Below are positions 32,602 through 42,106 of a stretch of DNA of 64,000 nt, one piece after another. The translations under genes were made by a program, and so were the position numbers. The stretch is from contig CAZSWT010000008.1 of assembly GCA_964611035.1 (NCBI GenBank), positions 9,549-73,548 on the forward strand. The letters run 5' to 3'. The DNA comes from B33-G16 sp964611035 (GTDB lineage Bacteria; Desulfobacterota; DSM-4660; Desulfatiglandales; B25-G16). A model generated the notes under the pieces. The model made no database searches and was not told the origin of the DNA. It saw nothing but the letters and a program-made list of their open reading frames with translations. The number at the start of each line of letters is the position of its first letter. The first letter of the stretch is position 1.

Positions 32602-33411
32602 ATGGTCAGTCCAGTATTTAAACCTATCAAACAAGAAAAGGTATCTCAAAAAGTAGCCAACCAGATAAAATCGCTTATAGCAGAAGGTAAATTAAGGCCT
32701 GGCGATATGCTGCCCCCTGAGAGAGAACTCGTTGGCCTTTTCAACGTGAGTCGCCCATCACTCCGTGAGGCATTGAACTCCCTCGTGGGTATGGGATTCC
32801 TTGAGATGACGCAGGGCAACAGGACGGTGGTAAAATCCCTGGCCTCGGGTATAATACGTGAGCCGATCGATCACCTTTTAAAGGACGATATTACCACTGC
32901 CTTCGAGCTTATAGAGGTAAGAAAGGCTATTGAGACATGGAATGCCTATTTTGCAGCTAAGAGAGCCACACCTGATGATATAGCCCGTCTTGAGGAAAAT
33001 ATCGAATCAATGGGAAAAGTGATTAAAGGTGAAGGCTCCACTCTTGAAAAGGAAGATGGCCTTGAAAAGGAAGATGCGGATTTTCATCTCGCAATCTCTG
33101 AGGCAACCCACAATAAGATCCAGACCCACATAATGTACACCATATATGATATTCTTAAAAAGTTTATTAGAAAGTACTATGAAAATATCAACTATAATGA
33201 TATATACAATCAGCACGCTAATGTAGTTAAGGCAATAAAGAAAAGGGATTCTGATCTGGCAAGGGTGAGTATCCTCGAACATCTTGATTATGTAGAATCC
33301 AGAATTAGAGAGGCAGTGGAATCTAATAAAGGATCTGGAGAAAAGAAAGAAGGCCCACGTGAGACAACTTCAGTTTTCGAAGTCATCGGGAACGATAAAA
33401 TCTCAATATGA
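32602..33411 (+). CDS. GntR-family regulator, FCD subfamily (PdhR/GlcC/LldR-like)
   Basis: A 269-residue regulator. The winged helix has LPPERELVGLFNVSRPSLREA and GFLEMTQGNRTVV, the PdhR/GlcC/LldR hallmark sequence; the FCD domain follows (EVRKAIETWNAYFAA, ADFHLAISEATHN). A short tandem duplication (LEKED-G-LEKED) lies near residue 148, and a polar tail follows residue 240. GlcC and LldR sense glycolate and lactate, matching the glc operon on one side and the LarA/GlcD operon on the other, so it probably controls both. Confidence 0.88.
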   Translation: MVSPVFKPIKQEKVSQKVANQIKSLIAEGKLRPGDMLPPERELVGLFNVSRPSLREALNSLVGMGFLEMTQGNRTVVKSLASGIIREPIDHLLKDDITTAFELIEVRKAIETWNAYFAAKRATPDDIARLEENIESMGKVIKGEGSTLEKEDGLEKEDADFHLAISEATHNKIQTHIMYTIYDILKKFIRKYYENINYNDIYNQHANVVKAIKKRDSDLARVSILEHLDYVESRIREAVESNKGSGEKKEGPRETTSVFEVIGNDKISI

Positions 33412-33471
33412 AAGGAGGTGAATTCAGTACTGGTTTAGTGGTTAATTAATTTAACTAATAGGAGGTGTGTT

Positions 33472-34749
33472 ATGAGAAAGGTATCAATAATTGCTGTAGT
33501 GGCGCTTTTTATTGGGGTGTTCTCTTTTGTGCAGCCGGCGACTGCTGCCGAGCCCGTCCGCTTAGGCCTTCTTTTGCCGTATACCGGTGTTTGGGCCTGG
33601 GTGGCTGCTGGCGCTGACCCAGGTGCTGAGTTGGCAGTCCAGGAGATCAATGCAGACCGAAATCTGTGGCCAATTGGACGTAAGATTAAACTCTATAAAG
33701 CGGACACGGAAACGAAATCTAAACCCGCCATTGAAGGTGCAAGAAAGCTCTATGATATCGACAAGGTTGTTGGGATTGTCGGGCCAACATCTGCAACGGT
33801 TCGTTCAGTCGTGCCGCTGAGTAAAGAGGCCAGTGCTTTACAGATCTCTCCAACCGCTGGGACGACCAAACTCGATGTGATGGGTGGCGGAATCGATGAT
33901 GAGCATATCTACCGGACGGTATCCTCCGACGTGGTTATGACTGCTGGCATGGTTTACTATGCAATGAAGACCTTTAAGCCTAAAAAGGCCGCAACCTTTA
34001 CCGCAGATACTGAGGGATCCAGAAGCATCTTCGGAGGTGTTGTGGATGCATGCAAGGTGGTCGGTTTACCACTGGTTGACAAGATTGAATTCGCGCTCAA
34101 CCAGGCATCGTATCGCGCCGAGCTCAAAAAACTCTTTAAACAAAAACCGCCGGTTATCTTCTGGGAGGCAAACCCTGAGACAGACGCGACCATCTTTAAA
34201 CAGTGGTATGAAATGGGCTTGGGGGGTCAGTGGATCGGATCTGACTTTGCAAACCGGACAAGCGCAAAGGCCGCTCTCCCTGCCAGTGAGGGTGCCATCG
34301 GGGTAAACCCGGGTGTTCTGGAAAACGAGCGCACCAAGGCCTGGGAGCAGAAATTAAACAAGATATCGGGTAAGTCAGGGGTCACACCCTTTTCTCCAAA
34401 TACCTATGATGCCTGCTTGATATTCGCCCTTGCCATCGAAAAGGCAAAATCCGCTGATAGACGGGCCATCATAAATGCTGCTCGAGCGGTTGCCCAACCC
34501 CCGGGAGAGAAGGTCTATACCTATGCTGATGGGATTAAGGCCCTGCGAGCTGGTAAAGAAATAAACTATGAGGGAATGGCTGGAACACAGGATTGGAACA
34601 AATACGGCGACCCTGTCACCTACCTGAAAGTGGAAGTAATGACAACCAAAGATCCATCAGGGATGAAACGAATCGGTACGGTGATTCCAGATGATATCCA
34701 GGACATCATCGCTGGTGTTTTGGAGCTCCGTGCTAAAAGGGCTAAATAG
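33472..34749 (+). CDS. Liv-type ABC transporter substrate-binding protein
   Basis: A 425-residue periplasmic protein with a Sec signal peptide (MRKVSIIAVVALFIGVFSF, cleavage after ATA near residue 24). The mature part starts EPVRLGLLLPYTG and has the type-I binding-protein fold. AGGAGG lies 6-7 nt upstream of the ATG. First gene of a complete Liv-type operon that leads into LarA and GlcD genes, so a small organic acid (lactate, glycolate or related 2-hydroxyacid) is a reasonable guess instead of leucine. Confidence 0.88.
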   Translation: MRKVSIIAVVALFIGVFSFVQPATAAEPVRLGLLLPYTGVWAWVAAGADPGAELAVQEINADRNLWPIGRKIKLYKADTETKSKPAIEGARKLYDIDKVVGIVGPTSATVRSVVPLSKEASALQISPTAGTTKLDVMGGGIDDEHIYRTVSSDVVMTAGMVYYAMKTFKPKKAATFTADTEGSRSIFGGVVDACKVVGLPLVDKIEFALNQASYRAELKKLFKQKPPVIFWEANPETDATIFKQWYEMGLGGQWIGSDFANRTSAKAALPASEGAIGVNPGVLENERTKAWEQKLNKISGKSGVTPFSPNTYDACLIFALAIEKAKSADRRAIINAARAVAQPPGEKVYTYADGIKALRAGKEINYEGMAGTQDWNKYGDPVTYLKVEVMTTKDPSGMKRIGTVIPDDIQDIIAGVLELRAKRAK

Positions 34750-34761
34750 TAATTTGCTCAG

Positions 34762-34787
34762 CCGGGGGTGGTCAATTCCACCCCCGG
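34762..34787. terminator. Perfect hairpin after the binding-protein gene
   Basis: CCGGGGGTGG (34762-34771) pairs perfectly with CCACCCCCGG (34778-34787) over a 6-nt loop; the following TAGTTTAATTATA is only weakly T-rich. It probably acts as a partial terminator or mRNA 3'-end stabiliser. Same position as the 7646-7679 hairpin of the other transporter. Confidence 0.65.
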
Positions 34788-34820
34788 TAGTTTAATTATA
34801 ACCTAAAGGTGGACGAAATC

Positions 34821-35720
34821 ATGGAAGACCTTCTCAGTTATGGACTACTTACATTTGCTACTTTAGCCTTACCGTCCCTTGGGCTGTGTCTCGCTATCAA
34901 GGTTACAAAATATTTCAATCTGACCTACGGGGATCTTGTAACTTCGGGCACTTTCCTTGCGTTACTCTTTAACCTTTCTTTTGGGATAAATATAGTATGG
35001 GCATTGATATTGTCCATGGCATTAACTGCCCTGCTCGGGGTTATTCTCCATAAGGTGATATTTAAACCCCTTATGGATATAAAGGTTGGACCGCTTACCC
35101 TTCTTGTTGTCTCCTTGGGGGCAGGATTCGTTATCCGCAATCTCATCCTGATAGCCTGGGGCCCTCAGCCTTACCAGTTTAAGATACCTCTCGCCAGGGC
35201 AAAGCATCTCGGACCTTTCTTTTTTACTACGAATCAGATGTTTATTATCCTTGCAGTTATTTTAGTGGCTGTGGCGATCTTCTTGATGCTCCGTTACACA
35301 CAGTTGGGCCGTCTCATGAGGGCCACATCAGATAACCCAGAGCTTTCTGAGATACGAGGTATTTCTATCGAGCGGGTCTATGTGTACACGTGGATTATTG
35401 CCTGCGCCCTTGCCGCCATGGGAGGGGTCTTCATGGGTATCCTGGGAACAATAAGATTTGAAATGGGCATTGGGGTCCTTGTGACCTTATTCGCATGCCT
35501 CATCGTGGGTGGCATAGATAATCCATATGGTGCTGTCTTCGGGGCCTTAATCATTGCCTTTGCAATGGAAGCCACGGCAATATGGCTATCCCCACCATAT
35601 AAGGTAGTTACTGCCTACTTATTAATGGTTATCATACTTCTTATTAAGCCAAGTGGACTTTTAGGAGGGGAGAAAATTCAATGGAAATATTTTCTTGGAT
35701 TCTTACGATTGCGACAATAG
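34821..35720 (+). CDS. Liv-type ABC transporter permease (LivH-like)
   Basis: A 299-residue inner-membrane permease with about eight hydrophobic helices. ATG 34821 is preferred over the GTG at 34809, which lies inside the SD (AAAGGTGG). LATFALPSLGLCLAIK-type N-terminus, LRYTQLGRLMRATSDNPELSEIRGI split into RYTQLGRLMRATSDN and LSEIRGISIERV, is the LivH coupling loop; IKPSGLLGG at the end is typical. Its last 40 bases overlap the next gene. Confidence 0.88.
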   Translation: MEDLLSYGLLTFATLALPSLGLCLAIKVTKYFNLTYGDLVTSGTFLALLFNLSFGINIVWALILSMALTALLGVILHKVIFKPLMDIKVGPLTLLVVSLGAGFVIRNLILIAWGPQPYQFKIPLARAKHLGPFFFTTNQMFIILAVILVAVAIFLMLRYTQLGRLMRATSDNPELSEIRGISIERVYVYTWIIACALAAMGGVFMGILGTIRFEMGIGVLVTLFACLIVGGIDNPYGAVFGALIIAFAMEATAIWLSPPYKVVTAYLLMVIILLIKPSGLLGGEKIQWKYFLGFLRLRQ

Positions 35721-36622
35721 TAGCCATTTATTCTATCTTGGGTTTGGCATTAAATATCCATTTTGGGTATGCCAACCTTCCGAACTTCGGTATTGCAGGT
35801 TTTTTCGCGGTTGGGGCATACGCATCCGCAATTCTCACAGTTCCTCATAGATTTCGTCAGATGGAAATCTTTGCTGGATTTCCTGGTGGAATCCCGGGGC
35901 GTATTGAAGCTCCATTTATTGTAGGGTTATTAGCGGCTATTGTTTTGGCTGCACTTATTGGCTTCTTGATAGGTGTCCCACTTCTCAGGTTAAGGGAAGA
36001 TTATCTTGCAGTCGCCTCTATAGGGATTGCTGAGACCATACATTATGTCGCCTTAAACGAGCTCTGGCTCACCACTGGCTCAGCTGGAATCCGTCTCATT
36101 CCTATGCCTACAGGCAACCGATATCTCTTTTTTCTTGTTGTGCTCCTGATTTTGGCCATAGCTTATTGGATAACGCAACGCTTTTATCATGCCCCTTTGG
36201 GACGTGTGTGGAGAGGTGTAAGAGAGGATGAGCTAATAACCTCCTCGTTAGGGAAATCCGTCTTTAGTGCCAGGATGTCGGCCTGGGTAGTTGGCTGTGC
36301 CATAATGGGGGCAGCGGGGAGCCTTTGGGCCCATTATGCAATGGCAATTCAGCCTGGTGAGTTTGTTCCTACTACTACATTTCTTGTATGGATATTCGTT
36401 ATTGTAGGTGGTTTAAGGAACAATATGGGCATCCTTATAGGTGCGCTCCTTATAATTGGGCTTTTTGAACAGGGGACACGCTTTCTGCCCGCCTTAGGCC
36501 CACCTTATGTTATGCCAGCCATGCGTCTTATCATTATTGGCCTGCTCCTTATCGTATTTATTAGATTCAGACCTCAGGGGGCAATACCAGAAAGGGCAAC
36601 AACCATAGAAAAGCATATTTAA
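35681..36622 (+). CDS. Liv-type ABC transporter permease (LivM-like)
   Basis: A 313-residue permease of about nine helices; LGLALNIHFGYANLPNFGIAG split as LGLALNIHFGYA and LPNFGIAGFFAVGAYA is the LivM N-terminal signature, and RGVREDELITSSLGKSVF the cytoplasmic coupling loop. AGGAGGGGAGA precedes the ATG, and it overlaps the LivH gene by 40 bases. It forms a heterodimeric channel with LivH. Confidence 0.88.
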   Translation: MEIFSWILTIATIVAIYSILGLALNIHFGYANLPNFGIAGFFAVGAYASAILTVPHRFRQMEIFAGFPGGIPGRIEAPFIVGLLAAIVLAALIGFLIGVPLLRLREDYLAVASIGIAETIHYVALNELWLTTGSAGIRLIPMPTGNRYLFFLVVLLILAIAYWITQRFYHAPLGRVWRGVREDELITSSLGKSVFSARMSAWVVGCAIMGAAGSLWAHYAMAIQPGEFVPTTTFLVWIFVIVGGLRNNMGILIGALLIIGLFEQGTRFLPALGPPYVMPAMRLIIIGLLLIVFIRFRPQGAIPERATTIEKHI

Positions 36623-36640
36623 TGAAAGGAGATATCTTTT

Positions 36641-37402
36641 ATGGCCAGTATCTTTAATGCCAATCAGATATATTTGTACTTTGGAGGGATTAAGGCCCTC
36701 GATGGCCTTTCAATAGAGCTGGAGGAGAAAACCATTACAGCACTCATAGGTCCTAATGGGGCCGGCAAAACCACATTTTTTAATGTGGCAGGGGGTGTCT
36801 ATCCTCCAGACAGCGGAGAAATTTATTTCAAAGGCGAAAGAATAGATGGTCTAAGGTCTGACCAGATATGCCTTAGGGGTTTGACCAGAACCTTTCAGAT
36901 TGCCCGTAAACTCGGGGAAATGACCGTCTGGGAGAACATACTGTTGGCCCCAAAAAACCAGGTAGGAGAAGGTGTGTTCGGTGCCTTCAGATTTGGGGCT
37001 GTAAAAAAGCAGGAGAAAGAAAACTGGGAAAAGGCTAAAAGTCTTCTCAATGACATGGGAATCTATGATCAACGGAATGAATATGCCAAAAATTTGAGTG
37101 CAGGAAAACGAAAAATGCTCGAGATCAGTCGAGCTATCATGACCGAACCGGAACTCCTATTACTTGATGAGCCAACAGCCGGTGCAACAATCGACGAAAC
37201 CAAAAGCATAATGAGTGGAATCGAGAGGTTGAAGGATGAAAAAGGCCTTACCTTTCTGGTAGTTGAGCACAAGATGGACGTAATCATGAATCTCTGCAAC
37301 CCCATATATGTCATGTATTACGGCCAGAACCTGGCAAAAGGGGATCCACAGGAAATTCAGACCAACGAACGTGTCCTTGAAGTGTATTTAGGAGGAGGAT
37401 AA
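36641..37402 (+). CDS. Liv-type ABC transporter ATPase (LivG-like)
   Basis: A 253-residue ATPase with Walker A GPNGAGKTT, Walker B LLLLDEPTAG, switch His in VVEHKMD, and a LivG-type Q-loop region LTRTFQIARKLGEMTVWENI. The signature motif is LSAGKRKMLEI instead of LSGGQ, a known type of LivG variation. SD AAAGGAGA. Confidence 0.9.
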   Translation: MASIFNANQIYLYFGGIKALDGLSIELEEKTITALIGPNGAGKTTFFNVAGGVYPPDSGEIYFKGERIDGLRSDQICLRGLTRTFQIARKLGEMTVWENILLAPKNQVGEGVFGAFRFGAVKKQEKENWEKAKSLLNDMGIYDQRNEYAKNLSAGKRKMLEISRAIMTEPELLLLDEPTAGATIDETKSIMSGIERLKDEKGLTFLVVEHKMDVIMNLCNPIYVMYYGQNLAKGDPQEIQTNERVLEVYLGGG

Positions 37403-37403
37403 G

Positions 37404-38114
37404 ATGAATATATTGGAAACCAGGGATCTGCAATCAGGATATGGCAAGGCCCTGATCCTGCAGGGCCTCTCTGTAGATGTTGAGGAAGGTGGCTTTACCG
37501 CTGTCATAGGGCCCAATGGAGCGGGAAAAACAACATTCCTCAGGTCGGTTTATGGTATCTGTGATTTCTATGGGGGTACCATCACGTATAAGGGTGAAGA
37601 TATTACGCGGCTCGCTCCTGACAAGATATCCGATAAGGGGGTAAATTACGTTCCACAGGACGACAGTATCTTTCCCACGCTCACGGTATTCGAAAACCTC
37701 CGAATGGGTGTCGTCAAGGAGAAATCAAAGGAAACCATTAATACACGCCTGGAGATGGTATATAATCGTTTTCCTGTTTTGAAAGATAGGCGGGGTCAGT
37801 TGGGTGGCACATTAAGCGGAGGTGAGCGACAGATGCTGGCCGTTGCTTGTGCCTTGATGACCGATCCTGATCTACTTCTTTTGGATGAGCCAACTGCCGG
37901 CCTGCAACCTACTCTGGTACAGGGCCTATTTGATGAAATAACAAGGCTTAACGAAGAGGGAAAATCAATACTCCTTGTGGAGCAAAATGCAAAGATGGCA
38001 TTAGAGCATGCCCAAAAAGGATATATCCTCGAGGGTGGAAAAATAAAACTATATGATGATGCAGATAAACTATTAAACTCTGAAGAGGTTATGAAGCACT
38101 ATTTAGCTATATAA
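37404..38114 (+). CDS. Liv-type ABC transporter ATPase (LivF-like)
   Basis: A 236-residue ATPase starting two bases after LivG stops, with GGAGGAGG in the end of that gene as SD. Walker A GPNGAGKTT, signature LSGGERQMLA, Walker B LLLLDEPTAG. Completes the transporter. A strong terminator follows at 38154. Confidence 0.9.
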   Translation: MNILETRDLQSGYGKALILQGLSVDVEEGGFTAVIGPNGAGKTTFLRSVYGICDFYGGTITYKGEDITRLAPDKISDKGVNYVPQDDSIFPTLTVFENLRMGVVKEKSKETINTRLEMVYNRFPVLKDRRGQLGGTLSGGERQMLAVACALMTDPDLLLLDEPTAGLQPTLVQGLFDEITRLNEEGKSILLVEQNAKMALEHAQKGYILEGGKIKLYDDADKLLNSEEVMKHYLAI

Positions 38115-38153
38115 CTTAAGCAAAAAATAGTGTCTTTCTGGTTTTATATCATT

Positions 38154-38188
38154 AAAAAAGGGAAAGGGAAAATGCCTCTCCCTTTTTT
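38154..38188. terminator. Rho-independent terminator after the transporter operon
   Basis: AAAAAAGGGA (38154-38163) pairs with TCCCTTTTTT (38179-38188), a hairpin ending in a T-run on the plus strand. It separates the transporter from the larA-like gene, which may therefore have its own promoter or rely on read-through. Confidence 0.7.
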
Positions 38189-38257
38189 AATCTTTTATTG
38201 AAATGCTCCCTATTCAGGGGCAGCAAGACAACTCAATTGTAATAAGGGATTTTTCAA

Positions 38258-39544
38258 ATGTCCATATATAAGATGGAATATGGGGATCAATTTTTGTCTG
38301 TGGAGCTTAGCAGAGGAAAGGTTCTTGGCACTATAGAGGCCAAAAAGGTAGAAAAAATCACGGACCTTCCAGCTATAATTATAGAGCTGTTAAGGAACCC
38401 TATAGCCTCTCCCCCTCTTGATAAGATTGTTTATGGAGAAGATACTGTTATAATCCTTGCTCCGGATATAACCAGGCTGTGGGCGGGGCCTGACCAATTC
38501 TTACCGCCCCTTGTTGATGAGTTAAACAAAGTCGGGGTAATGGATGATAAGATAACAATCTTGTTGGGGAACGGTGACCACAGGAGGCATACACCAGGGG
38601 AAGTAGAGAGACTTGTCGGCAGGGATTTGATGGACAGGATAAATGTTTTCGATCACCTGGCAAGGGAAAAAGAAGAGCTTACCTATCTGGGGGAGACATC
38701 CAGAGGAAATAAGACCTGGATAAACCGAAGGGTCATGGAAGCGGATAAGGTTATACTTACAGGAGGCATCGTTTACCACTTTCTAACGGGTTTCGGAGGT
38801 GGTCCAAAGGCCCTATCAATTGGAGTGGCTGGGTATGATACCATACAGGTAAATCACCGCTTTGCCCTTGGTAGCCCTGAAGAAGGTATCAACCCAAAGG
38901 TTCAATCAGGATATGTTGATGACAACCCCCTTCGGGATGACATTATCGAGATTATGAAGATGGCTAAGGCCCATTTTCTTCTTAATACGATAATAAATCC
39001 ACAAAAGGAAATTGCCGGTGTTGTTGCAGGAGACCCCCTCGCTGCACACATAGAAGGATGCCGGCTGGCAGAGAAGTTCTTTTCTATTCACACCAACCTG
39101 AAAGGGGATATGATTGTTGCAAGTGCTATGGGCTATCCTGAGGATATAAATCTATATCAAGTTTATAAGGCCTTTGATAATATTAGCAGGGTGACCAAAC
39201 CAGGAGGGGTTATCATCCTGTTTGCAGAATGCAGGGATGGCATGGGTAACGATGATTTTTCGCATATATTAAGCAAGTTTTCATCAAATAGAGATAGGTA
39301 CAATTTGCTTAAGGATAATTGCACCATTGGTGGCCTGATGGGTTTTGGTATCGCCCTATGGGCTGAAAGGTTTAAGATCGTGCTTTATTCCTCTATTAGT
39401 CCAGAAGAGCTACAAAATTCAGGGATTATACCTGCATCTTCGCCACAAGAGGCAATATCAATAGGATATGATTTAGCACCTGATAATCCTGAAATTGTCT
39501 TTATGCCGCATAGCTCTGTAACATTTCCTGTCCTTGAGATATAA
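38258..39544 (+). CDS. LarA-family nickel-pincer 2-hydroxyacid racemase/epimerase
   Basis: A 428-residue LarA-family protein. All catalytic residues are visible and fall at the same numbers as in Lactiplantibacillus LarA: H108 (GNGDHRRH), H174 (GIVYHFLTG), K184 (FGGGPKALS), H200 (IQVNH). K184 binds the pyridinium-3,5-bisthiocarboxylate nickel cofactor. LarA enzymes racemise lactate or other 2-hydroxyacids. Followed by a GlcD-type dehydrogenase, so it probably turns the L-form into the D-form that GlcD oxidises. The larBCE cofactor genes are not in this window. Confidence 0.85.
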   Translation: MSIYKMEYGDQFLSVELSRGKVLGTIEAKKVEKITDLPAIIIELLRNPIASPPLDKIVYGEDTVIILAPDITRLWAGPDQFLPPLVDELNKVGVMDDKITILLGNGDHRRHTPGEVERLVGRDLMDRINVFDHLAREKEELTYLGETSRGNKTWINRRVMEADKVILTGGIVYHFLTGFGGGPKALSIGVAGYDTIQVNHRFALGSPEEGINPKVQSGYVDDNPLRDDIIEIMKMAKAHFLLNTIINPQKEIAGVVAGDPLAAHIEGCRLAEKFFSIHTNLKGDMIVASAMGYPEDINLYQVYKAFDNISRVTKPGGVIILFAECRDGMGNDDFSHILSKFSSNRDRYNLLKDNCTIGGLMGFGIALWAERFKIVLYSSISPEELQNSGIIPASSPQEAISIGYDLAPDNPEIVFMPHSSVTFPVLEI

Positions 39545-39580
39545 TAATTTATTTCCGCATGTATGGGAGGATTTGATTGT

Positions 39581-40954
39581 ATGAATAATATGCATAAATT
39601 TATTGATATTGTCGGGGAAGATAACTTCTCAGATAAAATAGAGGATCTTATCCCATATTCATATGATGCCTCAATAAATGTTTACAGGCCTGATGCCTTG
39701 ATCTGGCCTGAAACAAAAGAACAGATATCTCAGATAGTTACCATTGCAAACAAAAAAGGGGTACCGATCATCCCCAGGGGTGCTGGAACAAGCCTGAGCG
39801 GTGGGGTAATAGCAATTGAGGGAGGCATTGTTATTGATGTTTCAAAAATGAATAAGATCATAGAAATTAAGATCGAAGACAGATATGCCACAGTTCAGCC
39901 AGGGGTGATATGTGATGATTTGAACAAAGAACTTTCAAAATATAAATTTATCTTTCCTCCTGATCCGGCCAGCAGTTCTGTATCCACTATTGGGGGAAAT
40001 GTTGCCACCAATGCCGGCGGAATAAAAGGCGCTAAATACGGCACAACCCGTGACTATGTCCTTGGCCTTGAGGTAGTTATCCCAACAGGGGAAATAATGC
40101 ACACAGGTGCACACACAATGAAGTGTGTGTCCGGATATGACCTTCCAAAGCTCTTTACTGGTTCTGAAGGGACCCTTGGGGTAATAACGGAGGTTACCCT
40201 CAAGATAAACCCTGTTCCGCTCCATGCAATGACAGCCATGGCAACCTTTGATCGTCTGGAAGATGCAGGACATGCTATCTCTGAGACAATGACCGGCAGC
40301 AACCTAATACCTAGTGTCATGGAGATATTAGACAAGGTAACACTTAAATCTATCAGGGAAAATACCTCATTGGAATTGCCTGAATGTGAGGCCATGCTCC
40401 TAACCGAGACAGATGGGTACACTTGGCAGGAGGTAGAGGCCCAGATGATGGTCATCCTTGAAATATTTAAGAAAAATAATCCCCTAACTATTAAAACTGC
40501 AAAGGAAGAAAAAGAACGGATGGAATTATGGGAGGCAAGGAAAGGTGCCTATGCTACCCTTTCAAGGATCAGCACTGGTGTCTTGGATGATGTCACGGTT
40601 CCTATTTCAAAATTTACCGATCTTCTGGTAGGGGTACAGGAAATTTCCAAAAAAAGGGGGTTGGTAATTGGGACTTATGGACATGCAGGGGATGGGAACC
40701 TTCACCCACAAATACTCTATGATACATATGATCCTGAACAGGTAAAAAAAATGGAGATGGTCGAATCGGATCTGTTTCACCTTGCAGTATCCCTAAACGG
40801 CACACTCACCGGTGAACATGGAATCGGTCTATCAAAGGCAGATTATATGGGCCTTGAACATGACAGTGTAGAGATGGAGGTCATGAAAAAAATCAAAAAG
40901 GCACTCGACCCAAATAATATTATGAACCCCGGAAAGATGGCCCTGCATTTTTAA
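39581..40954 (+). CDS. FAD-linked 2-hydroxyacid (D-lactate/glycolate) dehydrogenase, second GlcD-type
   Basis: A 457-residue flavoprotein. ATG 39581 is chosen with AGGA 9 nt upstream; an ATG at 39563 overlaps the SD. FAD-site PRGAGTSLSGGVIA, IGGNVATNAGGIKGAKYG, and the C-terminal HAGDGNLHPQ and LTGEHGIGLSK. No GlcE partner here; the next gene is a CCG Fe-S protein. With LarA upstream D-lactate is a likely substrate, glycolate or 2-hydroxyglutarate alternatives. Confidence 0.87.
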   Translation: MNNMHKFIDIVGEDNFSDKIEDLIPYSYDASINVYRPDALIWPETKEQISQIVTIANKKGVPIIPRGAGTSLSGGVIAIEGGIVIDVSKMNKIIEIKIEDRYATVQPGVICDDLNKELSKYKFIFPPDPASSSVSTIGGNVATNAGGIKGAKYGTTRDYVLGLEVVIPTGEIMHTGAHTMKCVSGYDLPKLFTGSEGTLGVITEVTLKINPVPLHAMTAMATFDRLEDAGHAISETMTGSNLIPSVMEILDKVTLKSIRENTSLELPECEAMLLTETDGYTWQEVEAQMMVILEIFKKNNPLTIKTAKEEKERMELWEARKGAYATLSRISTGVLDDVTVPISKFTDLLVGVQEISKKRGLVIGTYGHAGDGNLHPQILYDTYDPEQVKKMEMVESDLFHLAVSLNGTLTGEHGIGLSKADYMGLEHDSVEMEVMKKIKKALDPNNIMNPGKMALHF

Positions 40955-40965
40955 AAGGATAGATT

Positions 40966-42078
40966 ATGTCTGAACCACTTGAATTGAGTAAAAAATATCA
41001 ACATATGGTTACTCAGTGTTCGCGCTGTGGTTTTTGTCGTATGGTTTGCCCTATATTCGACATAACAAAAAACTGGGCGACAAATGCCGGGGGTAAAATG
41101 GTCCTCATAAAAGAGATAATAGATGAAAAAACCAAACCCTCAGAGGGCATTGCAAAATCATTACTTAATTGTACTACCTGTATGAATTGCACCATAAATT
41201 GCCCATCAGGTGTTGACCCTCCAGAGGTAATCAGGGCCGCACGCAAGGATATGGTAAACCTGGGATATGACAATATGTTTAAGGCTATGTCCGATGTTAT
41301 TGCAAAGACAGGAAATCTTTACGGCGAGGAGGAAAAACCCGATTGGGGCCATAAACATGAAAAAGCCCCTTATGTCCTTTTTGTGGGCTGCGTAGGGACC
41401 TATAGGGAGCGAGAAAGCGTAGAAAAAACGATAAAACTCTTGGATATTCTGGGAGTAAAATTTACCATGATTGATGAGGTTTGCTGCAGTGGGGTGTTAG
41501 AGGATGTCGGTTATCAGGCACGCAAGGAGTTGGCAAGGCATAATATCAATGAATTTCATAGAACTGGGGCAAAGACACTTATCACTACATGCCCCTACTG
41601 TTATCGGACATTTAAAAACCACCCTTTTTATAAGGATTTAAACCTCGAGTTAAAACACATCACCCAGTTTCTGGCAGAATACGACTTTAAGGTCAAAACT
41701 GATAAAAAGGTTACGTACCACGACCCCTGTGATCTTGGTCGCCATGAGGGTATATATGAGGAGCCGAGGCAAATTATCCGTAAGATTGCTCCCAATTTTG
41801 TGGAACCAGAGCGAACCAGGGAAAACGCCATGTGTTGTGGTGCAGGAGGAGGAGTTCGTGGTTCATTCCCCAAAGAATCCATAACGATTGCTAGAAACCG
41901 GCTAAGGAAGATCATTGAAGAGACAGGGGCAGAAATCCTGCTTACTGAATGCCCTTCGTGCTTGCATAACTTCAGGAACGCCAAGCTTAGAAGGTGGAAT
42001 ATCGAAATCTATAATATTACTGAGTTCATTGCGATACTTTACAAGGAAATGGATGTCCGTGAAACCGTGGCTGCATAA
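40966..42078 (+). CDS. CCG-domain iron-sulfur oxidoreductase (GlcF/HdrD-like)
   Basis: A 370-residue Fe-S protein: two [4Fe-4S] motifs (CSRCGFCRMVCP, CTTCMNCTINCP) and two CCG domains (CVGTYR(…)VCCSGVLEDVG(…)CPYCYRTF and HDPCDLGRHEG(…)MCCGAGGG(…)CPSCLHNF). HdrD-type proteins reduce disulfides at a noncubane [4Fe-4S]. It starts 12 nt after the GlcD gene and is followed by a lipoyl carrier gene, so a lipoyl disulfide is a plausible partner. It belongs to a different CCG branch from the protein at 42532. Confidence 0.85.
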   Translation: MSEPLELSKKYQHMVTQCSRCGFCRMVCPIFDITKNWATNAGGKMVLIKEIIDEKTKPSEGIAKSLLNCTTCMNCTINCPSGVDPPEVIRAARKDMVNLGYDNMFKAMSDVIAKTGNLYGEEEKPDWGHKHEKAPYVLFVGCVGTYRERESVEKTIKLLDILGVKFTMIDEVCCSGVLEDVGYQARKELARHNINEFHRTGAKTLITTCPYCYRTFKNHPFYKDLNLELKHITQFLAEYDFKVKTDKKVTYHDPCDLGRHEGIYEEPRQIIRKIAPNFVEPERTRENAMCCGAGGGVRGSFPKESITIARNRLRKIIEETGAEILLTECPSCLHNFRNAKLRRWNIEIYNITEFIAILYKEMDVRETVAA

Positions 42079-42106
42079 ATTTAATTAAAAAAATGGAGGT
42101 TTGAAA

